Below, piece by piece: positions 31,276-39,542 of a stretch of 40,491 nt of DNA (position 1 is the first letter of the stretch; every line of letters begins with the position of its first letter). Made by a program: the position numbers and the translations under genes. The notes under the pieces are model-generated. The model was given only the letters and a program-made list of their open reading frames with translations. It made no database searches and had not been told where the DNA came from. Source of the DNA: Perkinsus olseni (taxonomy: Eukaryota; Perkinsozoa; Perkinsida; Perkinsidae); assembly GCA_013115135.1 (NCBI GenBank), contig JABANP010000479.1, forward strand, positions 1 to 40,491, read 5' to 3'.

Positions 31276-33948
31276 TCAGCTAGTCGGGCCGCCCTTCGAG
31301 CAGGAGGACGTACCAGAGTCAGGGCGTTCAGGAGCCTTTCCATCCATACCGTCCGGAACAATCTCGGCCACAACTTCCTTGAGGCACGAGTCGGGCAGGA
31401 TATGAGAATGCCTTTCCCAAAACTGCGTCCACTCAGACACGGCGTCCCATTGCCATTCATCAGCGGAGTTGCCAGAGAGAACGTCCTCGTTATCCACCCA
31501 GTCGAGGTCGGGGCGTCGTTGACCACCAGCCAGGAGGTCGTACCAAGTGCAGTTCTTCGTACGAAAGCTCGCAGGAATCGGCGGAAGAGCCTTCGGAGGA
31601 GCCTCCTGAACACCAGCGAAGAACAGAGCCCACTCGGGTATCACCGGGACATCTTGCTGCACGTCCGCGGGGGCGTCGGCTTCATCGTCCTCAACATTGA
31701 CGTCCTTCTCGTGGTCGGCCTCCACAACGGCAGGATCAGTAATGACCGCACTCGGATTGTTGGTGTCCTCGCCACTACCAAGTCTTCCGTACAAGTCGTC
31801 GAAGTCTTCTTCCACCTGCCTGGTCGTCCTTGCGGGAGCTGGTCTCAACACCACAGAGTCAGCTCTAGGCTGAGCCACAGGATGGCGTTCACGTAGGCGC
31901 AGATCGGCGTCGTACATAAGGTTACGGAGACCACGTACGAAGAGGTAGTTGACGAACTCTGGAGAGCCGAACCGATAGCCCAAGATAGCGGCGTCCTCCT
32001 GCAGCGTCCGGTAGATAGAGTCAGCCGTCGTACCGTTATGCTGAGCGACCACTTCCATCCAGTGTGGGGGTAGTCGTACAAGGTCAGCATGGTCATCACG
32101 CGGAGCTTCGCGAAGGACACACCGTGGCTCAAAGCGAGGGCTGCGGCTTCTCTCATAGGCGTACCGGTCTCTCTCGTCGTCGTAGTCAGCATACTCGTCA
32201 TACCGGCTTCGGCGTCCAACGTCGTCATAGCGGGGGCGAGGGACATGTTCCGGGTTGTAGTAGTTCGGGCCAGGCTCGACGTACGGTATGCAGCCACCGG
32301 GGAAGTAACGACGTCCGTCGGTTGGGCGGCGGTCTCGATAGTCCGGATAACCTCGACGTACCAAGTTTTGAGAAGGGCTACCATACCGATGCTCGTAGTC
32401 ACTCGGGTGAGGATCATACCTATAGGCGTAGTCCACTGGTCTCTCCTCCCTCCCCTCACGACCACAACCCGAGGGTCGGGGTAAAGGTGCAGGGCGTCCT
32501 TGAAGAGAGTATAGAGGCAGCCTGGGGTCTTGGTCGTACGGTAGGCTTCTAAAAGGCCTCGCTGGCAGTGGTACTGGGTCATGAACAGGCGCCGGAGTTG
32601 GGGTAGTCGTACGACGTTGAGAAGAAGGAGGATTAGGATTAGCACGTCCTCGGAATCCTCCACGACCTGAGCGTCTCACAGCCGTAGCAGGGCGGGGTGG
32701 CGCCGATGTCGAGGTCGTCGTCAAATCTATAACCGTACCAGGCGTCGGAGAAGCGGTAGGTTTTGGCGGTAGCTCCTGCTGACGGGAAAAACTTGCCGGC
32801 TCCGGAGAAGGGGTCGTACGATCCCTCTCTGAGGCGGCCGAATTAGAGGCTCCAGGGGAACCTTGAACAGAGGTGGTATCGTTGATGGTGACGGCCTTGC
32901 GAGCCTCTCGGTAAGCGTCCAGAACCCGAACCAAGAGAGCCCACATAGTAGAGGGGTGAGCCTCCTTGAGAAAACTCACGGGGAAGGCGTCCTTGAGAGA
33001 ACCAACCATCCAAACCATCAACCTCTGGATACCGGGGTGAACAAAAACGCCGTACAAGTCGGGGTCAGACATACAGTAATCCCGAATGTAAGAGCCAATC
33101 TCCTTGAGATCGTCCGGAAGGGTGTCCGCCTTAGACATATCGGTGAAGTCCTCAGTGACGTACGTCCTAGTGTCGCTTCGTCGTCCAACCTTGAGGTCGA
33201 TGAAGAACAGAGGATACACCTTCGGGGCACACAGCTTCTCCTTAGACAAACTCTGAGTGTGGATCGTAGGTGCTCCGTGACGTCCGCAATGACGAACAAA
33301 GAGGGCTTCACAGGAAGATAACTCCGCCGAAGTCAACGTCGGGTCCGCGGGCAAAGGCTCGTCCACAGGCTGATATCTGCGCCGCCAGTTGGCAATGGCC
33401 AGGCACAGGAGGCAGTACGACGTCTTGTCGTACGGGTAGACCAAGCTCGTCCGCAATAGGTGCTCCAAGGTATGGTCGGCAGGGTTGGCGTCCACAGGAG
33501 GAGGAGCGAACACGATCTTGTAACCGAAAGCCATCTGGGAGAAGGGAATACTTTCCTCCTCCCACGCAGGACGGTAGCCTTGGATCATCTTGCGTACCTT
33601 AGGAGTCTGGAACGGACTGCCACGTCCGACCTTGGACCTTAGTAGACCAGTGGTAGTCACAGCGTCCAAGTAGGCGGGCACGTACTCGGCCGATAAGCCA
33701 GGGACCGTCTGGTAAGCGTTCATGTGCCTGTCACGAACCTTGCAGATCTTGCCGTCCTCATCACGATCCTCGCATGGCTGCAAGGTGTCTTGGGGGGTGT
33801 GGACCAAGATGGCGGACTCGGCGTACTTACCAAAACGTGAACTCTTCGGGGTAGGCGGATCAGGGCCAATGACAGCGTCCGTAATCTGGCGGAAGGAGAC
33901 GTTGTCCTGTTGGCCAGTAGAAGGCGGACGACCGACAATCTCAGCCAA
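31276..33948 (-). CDS. Large accessory ORF of a retroelement, 890 codons, no starting ATG
   Basis: Minus-strand frame downstream of pol. Residues about 1-370 look globular. Residues 370-640 are low-complexity: Pro/Ser/Thr-rich, then RGG-like (RRSGRGGFRGR), then Arg/Tyr/Asp-rich with RS dipeptides, as in RNA-binding or nucleocapsid proteins. The C-terminal 200 residues are acidic and Trp-containing. No transmembrane segment or CCHC knuckle is seen, so it is not a typical env or gag. The frame is open at its 5' end from a stop near 33964 but has no ATG until codon 76 (33723). Just upstream on this strand lies CTCTCTTTTAG, a good acceptor, so a spliced message is possible. Its CGTCC/CGTAC-rich composition on the plus strand matches gag-pol, suggesting it is element-derived. 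Confidence 0.6.
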   Translation of the reverse strand: MAEIVGRPPSTGQQDNVSFRQITDAVIGPDPPTPKSSRFGKYAESAILVHTPQDTLQPCEDRDEDGKICKVRDRHMNAYQTVPGLSAEYVPAYLDAVTTTGLLRSKVGRGSPFQTPKVRKMIQGYRPAWEEESIPFSQMAFGYKIVFAPPPVDANPADHTLEHLLRTSLVYPYDKTSYCLLCLAIANWRRRYQPVDEPLPADPTLTSAELSSCEALFVRHCGRHGAPTIHTQSLSKEKLCAPKVYPLFFIDLKVGRRSDTRTYVTEDFTDMSKADTLPDDLKEIGSYIRDYCMSDPDLYGVFVHPGIQRLMVWMVGSLKDAFPVSFLKEAHPSTMWALLVRVLDAYREARKAVTINDTTSVQGSPGASNSAASERDRTTPSPEPASFSRQQELPPKPTASPTPGTVIDLTTTSTSAPPRPATAVRRSGRGGFRGRANPNPPSSQRRTTTPTPAPVHDPVPLPARPFRSLPYDQDPRLPLYSLQGRPAPLPRPSGCGREGREERPVDYAYRYDPHPSDYEHRYGSPSQNLVRRGYPDYRDRRPTDGRRYFPGGCIPYVEPGPNYYNPEHVPRPRYDDVGRRSRYDEYADYDDERDRYAYERSRSPRFEPRCVLREAPRDDHADLVRLPPHWMEVVAQHNGTTADSIYRTLQEDAAILGYRFGSPEFVNYLFVRGLRNLMYDADLRLRERHPVAQPRADSVVLRPAPARTTRQVEEDFDDLYGRLGSGEDTNNPSAVITDPAVVEADHEKDVNVEDDEADAPADVQQDVPVIPEWALFFAGVQEAPPKALPPIPASFRTKNCTWYDLLAGGQRRPDLDWVDNEDVLSGNSADEWQWDAVSEWTQFWERHSHILPDSCLKEVVAEIVPDGMDGKAPERPDSGTSSCSKGGPTS

Positions 33949-34037
33949 GGAGAGGGCGTAGGCTCATAAGAGAGAGCGAAAAACGTACCGGGCTAAAAGA
34001 GAGGTGAGGGTAACCTCGGGAACCAGCGCGGGATACC

Positions 34038-34364
34038 ATCAGATCTCAGGCCGGAAGAACGGCTCGCGTGACGTGAAACGTCCGGGCGAGCGAGAATTAC
34101 AGCGCACAATCGGCGTCCTTGAGAACCGAATCGTAGTGCGGGAGAAGTAACACCTTAACAAGGCAGAATAACGTGGTTGTACAAAACGTTGACGTCCAAC
34201 ATACACCGACCAAATAACAGGCTTCGTCGCAGAACAGAACGGGGAACAAGAGGAACTATCCGTACACGGGGGATAGGCTGCCGGCAGGCTTGCAATGGGT
34301 GGCATAGAGGAGGCCGGAAATCGTCCAACTCAGAGCTGTATAAAGAGTCAGAAGGGTGCACCAA
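34038..34364 (-). mobile_element. Candidate LTR with polypurine tract and possible primer-binding site
   Basis: On the minus strand, downstream of pol, AGGAGGAAGGGAG (34366-34378) is a polypurine tract like those preceding a 3' LTR. It is followed by TTGGTGCACCC and a TATA-like CTTTATACAG. About 325 bases further, TGGTATCCCGCGC (near 34035-34023) resembles a tRNA primer-binding site, which would normally follow a 5' LTR. The boundaries are estimates; the second LTR copy is not in the window. Confidence 0.35.
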
Positions 34365-34401
34365 CTCCCTTCCTCCTCACGTACCAACCATCATCCCTCA
34401 A

Positions 34402-34641
34402 TTAAGAAGAGTCAGAACGTACGTGTCCTTGCTCACTACGGAGAGCCACAGGGACGTACGTATCAGGGTCGAAGCGAACGGGTGGTCGGGGTTGACGGCC
34501 AGCCCTAGACCGTGTGAATGGTCTCGTGGGCTCAGGGTCGACATCCGTACGTGGCGGAGACGCTTCCGCCGGGGGTTGTTGAACCGAATCGGGGTCCGAT
34601 GAAGGCGTTGCCGTTCCTTGAGGGGACTCGATTCGAGTCAC
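34402..34641 (-). pseudogene. Detached C-terminal tail of pol in another frame
   Basis: Just at the pol stop (34638-34640) a second frame continues for about 79 codons. It includes PFTRSRAGRQPRPPVRFDP, a type of basic, Pro-rich tail often seen after integrases. The pol frame and this tail would be continuous with one extra base, so a single-base deletion, or a sequencing error, probably truncated pol. Confidence 0.4.
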
Positions 34642-37600
34642 TCGAAATCACGCTCCGTAGCAGGGCTATCCGTCATAGGAGGCGGGGGCGTCGATTCTTC
34701 GGGAGTCTCTCGTGGTGCAACCGGAGTCGTTGATCGGGAGCGTACCGGGGTAGGCTCATCAGACGACCGAGATGGCCGAGACGGTGATGACGAGGCCACC
34801 GACGGCTGAACAAGGCGTGGTGACAAGGGGGAAGGTGACCGTGAGCGTCCAGAGGGAGACTCGTCAACCAACCTTGAAGTGTCACGTGACGGCGCCGAGG
34901 GGGAAGAGTACTCGTCGGGAGTCACCAATAAACGAGACGAAGATCGGGAGCGTACCGGAGTAGGCTCATCAGACGGTCTCGAGGGCAACGGCGGGAGTAC
35001 TGGTGAAGCGGGCTCATTAGGGGGAGTCGCTAACGAGGGCCGAGAGGGCGCAGGTCTCGACGGGGAGCTAGCCGCGGCCGAACCATCCGCAGCCGGGGAA
35101 GCCGTCGGCGTCGCAAAGTCTGCAAAACCTGGAGATTCTCGGACCGGAGGCGTAGAAGCCGGGGGCGACGGTGACGGTTGTTGCACAGGTCCTGGTCGAG
35201 GGATACGTCGACGACGGGGAGATACTGCCGGGGGAGCAGATATCGGAGGCGATGGTCGTACGTTCTCAGTCGGGGCCGGGGGAATAGCGGGAGCGCCATA
35301 CAGAAACTCGTCCTCGTCGGCCATAGTCGACGGCGGCGGAACTCGTCGGGGATGTAGCACATCAGCTGGTGGTGCCTCCGGGTTGAAGGCAGGGACCGGT
35401 GGGAGATCGGGAACCTCACGATTAACTCGTTGAAGAAGACCGTCCGGAAGTTGGTCGGGTTGAACGGGATCCAACCTCACATGGTCCACGTTGCTGATCT
35501 TGATCTCACCAGTCACCACGTGCTTAAGACGAAGCACCTTGACGGGGTCTTGAGAACCGACGATGTCCAGAACGTACCAGTCACCTTCCCAGCGCGGGGC
35601 CAACTTGTTGTTAGGGACGTGCACTCGCAGAAACACTCTGGCGTTCGGGTAGAAAGCCGACGGCTTGGCCTTGCGGTCGTAGAAGGACTTGTATCTAGCC
35701 GCCGCATGAGTCACTGCTTGATCTACCTCGTCGTCCAAGTAGGCACGTACACGAGCAACGTACTGACCATAGGTCTCCGTGTCAAACACCAGGGAGCTAT
35801 AAGCAGAGGTTATCGGTACGAAGTCAGCGGGGGGCTCGCGTCCATACATAAGCATAAAGGGGCTATAACCAGTAGACGTGTGGATAGCCGTATTATACTT
35901 GAACAGCAAGGCGGGTAGATGGGCCGGCCAATCAGGAATAGCACAGTGCCTTCTTAGCATGGACAGGATCGTACCGTTAAGTCGCTCTACTAGGCCGTTA
36001 CCGGCCGGGTGGTAGATAGTCGTCCGGGACTTCGATATACCTAGAGCGTCCAGGGTAGCCCTGAACAAGGCACTCTCAAACTGGGCTCCTTGGTCAGAGT
36101 GAATCCGTACCGGTGGTCCATAGCGAGCGAAGAGACCCAACAAATGAGGAAGAGATTCCTCAACCGTCTCCGTCCGAAGTGGGTAGGCTTCCGCCCACTT
36201 CGTAAAGTAATCTTGAACCACCAGCAAGCTCTTGAAGCCACCAACACCGGGGCCGATCTTGAGGTAGTCGATCCCCAAGGTATGCCAGGCACGTCCAACA
36301 GGAACCGGTAAGAGAGGTGACGGTGCGGCAGGCATAGGACCGGCCGACAGACAGCTCGTACAGGTCTGAAGATGAACCTCCACGTCCACGTGCATCGTCG
36401 GCCAGTAGCACTGCTGCTTCATCTTGTTGAGCATCTTCTCGCGGGCAAAATGACCAGACTCTTGATGATAGTGTTGCAGGGCACGTTCACGAAGCTCATC
36501 GGGGATGACAGGCAAGAGCTTAACCTCGTCCAAGGCATCCGCCCGATAGTGACGAGCCAACACACCATCAGAGACGTCCAAAGAAGCCCAGATCCTCCGA
36601 TAAGGCAGCAGGTCTCGGGTCTTGAACTCGTTGCGGCCCAACGGATGGCCGTCTAGGACTCGCTCTCGTACCATGGACACAATCTCGTCCAGATCCTGGC
36701 CGTCACGGATGTCGTCGACAGAGAAGAGAGTGTCCAGGACCACCAGGGAAGTATGCAGGCGCCAGTCGAAGTCGTCCGAGAAGTGACGTACACCGGCGTC
36801 GTCCTGACCGAGGTCCTTGATGTTGCAGAAGGCCACTTGTCGAGCAGCGACAACCGGATCAGGCCGTGGCAGTTGGGGTCGAGAGAGTACATCCGCGTTG
36901 ATGTTCTTGGTGCCTTGCTTATAGCGTACAACAAACCGGTACCTTTGCATAGCAAGAACCCAGCGTTGAACACGTTCGGACGTACACTTGGCAAGGTGCT
37001 GAAGCGGCCGGTGATCACTGTAGATAGTAACCTCCAATGGGTGACCGATGACGTAGTCGTGGAACCGTTGGAGACATCGAAACAGCGCGTACGCTTCCTT
37101 CTCGAAGGTATGCCAACGGAGTTCAGCACCAGACAAGGCTTGGGAGTAGAAGCAGATCGGACGTCCGTCTTGTTCCAGCACACCACCGATGGCCAAGTTG
37201 GAAGCGTCACAGCAGATCTGGAACGGACGAGAGAAGTCGGGGTACGCCAGAGCCGGGAGACCGATCAGGGCGTTCTTGAGCTTCACAAAGGCTTCGTCAG
37301 CATCGACGTCCCAATACTTCGGCACATCGTCGGGGCACTTCTCGCATAGACCAACCAACCGTTGGATGGGCTTAGCTACAGCCGACATCCTAGGGATGAA
37401 CGTTCGGTAGTAGTTGACCAAGCCCAGGAAAGAACGTACTTCAGTCACAGTTCTCGGTGGCGTCCACTCGGCTATGGCCTGGATGCGAGCGGGGTCGGGA
37501 TGCATGCCGAACTCGTCGAAGTAGTGGCCACGGTACTTGACTCCTTCACCGGCGAACTTGCACTTGGCGGCGTTCAAGGTGAGCTTGGCCTCAGCTAACC

Positions 37601-39542
37601 GTCGAAAAACCTCCTCCAGGTGCTTAGCGTGGGTCTCCATATCCGGCGAGAAGATGAGTACGTCGTCCAAGTAGACCTTGACGTAGGGAAGGTCACCGAG
37701 AATCCGATCCATCAAGTCTTGGAACGTACCGCACGCCGAATGCAGGCCAAAGGGCATGACGAGGAACTCGTACAAGGGTAAGTTAGCACCAGGACAGAAG
37801 GCCGTCTTGCTAATGTCGGAAGCTCGTACAGGTATCTGCCAGTACCCGGACCGGAGGTCGAGGTTACTGTAGACCTTAGAACCACACAAGCCTTCTTGAA
37901 CAAAATCGGGTAAGGGCACCGGGTAAGCCGACGGTGGAGAGGCACTGTTCAGCTTCCTATAGTCGACACACATACGTACACCACCATCCTTCTTGGCAAC
38001 GTAGACACACGGGGCAGCGTACGGGCTCTTGGATCGCCGAATAACTCCTTGCTTCTCCAAGTCGTCCAACTGCTTAACGATGTCGTCCCTATAGGCATGG
38101 GGAATCCGCCTTGGCTTCTCCCTCGTAGGCTTAGCGTCGTAGGTCTCGATCTCGTGCTCAACCACGTCACAACGACCAATCTTGTTAGAGAAGATGGACT
38201 TGTACCGTTTGCAGACCGCGTCGACAGCTGCCAGCTCGGGCCGAGTATCCACGTCGAAGTCGGGGACCGCGAATACCTCCTCTTCCTCCTTAGATGGAAG
38301 GTGAGGGACAGCGTACTCCTCGATGTCCTTGCCGATGACGTCGTCGTCCATCTCGTCACCCGGAGCCATAGAAGGAGTCGGCCAAGCTTCGTACGGGGTC
38401 AGGTCACCAGCCTTCGAACCCAAGTAGGACTTGAACTGAGGGTAAGGCGAGGTCTTGGACTGGGCAAACATCACCCTTAACTTGTAGAAGTCATCGTCGT
38501 ACAAGGTCGGATTAGGCTCCACGTCCGTCAGCGCCGTAATCTTGGAGCGGGCGTCCTCGTCTACGACCTCGGGCGGGGTCGTCATAGCGTCGTCGTCCTT
38601 CGTGACCAGAACGCGTCGGTGGCCAACCTTTGCAGGTGCCTCTATGCTTGCAGAAGAAGCCGTCGAACCATGCTGGGAAGTGGTAGACCATGCCCTGTGG
38701 TCCTTCATTATCGGGGCCACCACGTCCGAAGAGACATCGTCGGTCACGAGGGGGGAAGTCCCTGGATGAGCAGAGACGTCCGTCGAGTCCACACGAGGAG
38801 GATGGCGGCAATACATAACAGGCCTAAGTCGGGGTCGTACACAGGACCACAAAGGCTTCCGCCGGGCAGGTCGTCGATGGGACTCGTCATCATCATTCTG
38901 GATAGAAGGTCGGGGTGGAACCGAAGTATCCACCACAGTGGGGGACGAAGAGGGCGTCGCCGGCATCTTGTAGGCGTACAAGGAAGGAAGGGCTAGTCGT
39001 CGTGCAACACCAGGCGGAGGGTAAGGCGTTGAGCGTACCGGGGTCGAGGACTTCACGTGCTTGATGCAAAAGCCACTGGCATCCGCTTGAAGACCGAGAC
39101 CAAATCGCCAAAGCCAATCGTACCCTAACAACATATCCGCCGACAGGTCGTCCACCACATAAACAGTCATCTCCACCGAAGCGTCCCCGGGCAAACCACC
39201 AGGTCGTTGCTCGGGTCGTGACAGCATAGTAGGAGAATCATAGAAGTGCACGGTGACAGTGGTCGTACCAAGAAAGGATAAACATACCGAAGGTAGAGCC
39301 GTCACCGTCGTCACCGAAACAGGGGAAATAACACAGCCCTCAGGCAAAAACTTCTTCTTAACTATAGTCAAACTAGCACCGCTATCTACAAGCGCACATA
39401 TACTAGGGGAATGTCGTCCACTACACTCTAAACGGGTATAAAGATACATACCATGCGAACCCCCGAACGTCCGCAGAGTAACATCATCTAGCTTAGCTAC
39501 GGCACACCGGTCACCGCTAACCGGCTGCCGAGCTAGTTTCCC
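34638..39542 (-). CDS. pol: Ty3/gypsy-type pol polyprotein (PR-RT-RH-IN)
   Basis: Minus strand; 1,603 codons from the ATG at 39449, and the frame extends up to the frameshift site at 39542. Residue numbers are from that ATG. Protease: ALVDSGAS (22-25 active site) and LLGYDWL. A 300-residue Pro/Ser-rich linker follows. Reverse transcriptase: VDYRKLN (496), MPFGL, and catalytic YLDD (593-596). RNase H: CDAS (748) and SDHRPL (811). Integrase: zinc site H994, H1000, C1030, C1033, then core D1061, D1119 and E1155, a DD35E spacing. A KLAPRWEGDWYV segment resembles the GPY/F module. The order RT-RH-IN defines Ty3/gypsy rather than Ty1/copia. The last about 250 residues are Pro/Ser/Arg-rich with an internal duplication; no chromodomain is seen. 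All core catalytic residues are intact, so this may be a recently active copy apart from its 3' frameshift. Confidence 0.92.
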   Translation of the reverse strand, partial: GKLARQPVSGDRCAVAKLDDVTLRTFGGSHGMYLYTRLECSGRHSPSICALVDSGASLTIVKKKFLPEGCVISPVSVTTVTALPSVCLSFLGTTTVTVHFYDSPTMLSRPEQRPGGLPGDASVEMTVYVVDDLSADMLLGYDWLWRFGLGLQADASGFCIKHVKSSTPVRSTPYPPPGVARRLALPSLYAYKMPATPSSSPTVVDTSVPPRPSIQNDDDESHRRPARRKPLWSCVRPRLRPVMYCRHPPRVDSTDVSAHPGTSPLVTDDVSSDVVAPIMKDHRAWSTTSQHGSTASSASIEAPAKVGHRRVLVTKDDDAMTTPPEVVDEDARSKITALTDVEPNPTLYDDDFYKLRVMFAQSKTSPYPQFKSYLGSKAGDLTPYEAWPTPSMAPGDEMDDDVIGKDIEEYAVPHLPSKEEEEVFAVPDFDVDTRPELAAVDAVCKRYKSIFSNKIGRCDVVEHEIETYDAKPTREKPRRIPHAYRDDIVKQLDDLEKQGVIRRSKSPYAAPCVYVAKKDGGVRMCVDYRKLNSASPPSAYPVPLPDFVQEGLCGSKVYSNLDLRSGYWQIPVRASDISKTAFCPGANLPLYEFLVMPFGLHSACGTFQDLMDRILGDLPYVKVYLDDVLIFSPDMETHAKHLEEVFRRLAEAKLTLNAAKCKFAGEGVKYRGHYFDEFGMHPDPARIQAIAEWTPPRTVTEVRSFLGLVNYYRTFIPRMSAVAKPIQRLVGLCEKCPDDVPKYWDVDADEAFVKLKNALIGLPALAYPDFSRPFQICCDASNLAIGGVLEQDGRPICFYSQALSGAELRWHTFEKEAYALFRCLQRFHDYVIGHPLEVTIYSDHRPLQHLAKCTSERVQRWVLAMQRYRFVVRYKQGTKNINADVLSRPQLPRPDPVVAARQVAFCNIKDLGQDDAGVRHFSDDFDWRLHTSLVVLDTLFSVDDIRDGQDLDEIVSMVRERVLDGHPLGRNEFKTRDLLPYRRIWASLDVSDGVLARHYRADALDEVKLLPVIPDELRERALQHYHQESGHFAREKMLNKMKQQCYWPTMHVDVEVHLQTCTSCLSAGPMPAAPSPLLPVPVGRAWHTLGIDYLKIGPGVGGFKSLLVVQDYFTKWAEAYPLRTETVEESLPHLLGLFARYGPPVRIHSDQGAQFESALFRATLDALGISKSRTTIYHPAGNGLVERLNGTILSMLRRHCAIPDWPAHLPALLFKYNTAIHTSTGYSPFMLMYGREPPADFVPITSAYSSLVFDTETYGQYVARVRAYLDDEVDQAVTHAAARYKSFYDRKAKPSAFYPNARVFLRVHVPNNKLAPRWEGDWYVLDIVGSQDPVKVLRLKHVVTGEIKISNVDHVRLDPVQPDQLPDGLLQRVNREVPDLPPVPAFNPEAPPADVLHPRRVPPPSTMADEDEFLYGAPAIPPAPTENVRPSPPISAPPAVSPRRRRIPRPGPVQQPSPSPPASTPPVRESPGFADFATPTASPAADGSAAASSPSRPAPSRPSLATPPNEPASPVLPPLPSRPSDEPTPVRSRSSSRLLVTPDEYSSPSAPSRDTSRLVDESPSGRSRSPSPLSPRLVQPSVASSSPSRPSRSSDEPTPVRSRSTTPVAPRETPEESTPPPPMTDSPATERDFE
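34732..34976. repeat. 35-bp direct repeat inside the pol tail
   Basis: GATCGGGAGCGTACCGG then (G/A)GTAGGCTCATCAGACG occurs at about 34732-34766 and 34942-34976, 210 bp apart, so the frame is kept. It encodes the duplicated SDEPTPVRSRS segment of the Pro/Ser/Arg-rich tail. Confidence 0.7.
39494..39542 (-). promoter_or_regulatory. Gag-pol -1 ribosomal frameshift site and stem-loop
   Basis: On the minus strand the last gag codons are TCG GGA AAC TAG. The heptamer G GGA AAC (39542-39536) is a canonical X XXY YYZ slippery site in the gag frame, and slipping back one base enters the open pol frame. Directly downstream, TAGCT+CGGCA (39535-39526) pairs with TGCCG+AGCTA (39504-39494, one T bulge). 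An inner stem CCGGT/ACCGG encloses an 8-nt loop. With the lower five pairs melted, the spacer is 5 nt, typical for such signals. Confidence 0.75.

Noticed and set aside
31402..34602. Plus-strand frames across the 890-codon ORF and the LTR-like block
   Set aside because: They mirror the minus-strand ORF in GC-rich DNA and show only low-complexity Arg/Val/Ser sequence.
34879..35433. Gly-rich plus-strand frame of 184 codons
   Set aside because: It is the complement of the Pro/Ser-rich pol tail; Gly/Glu richness is the expected shadow of Pro/Ser codons.
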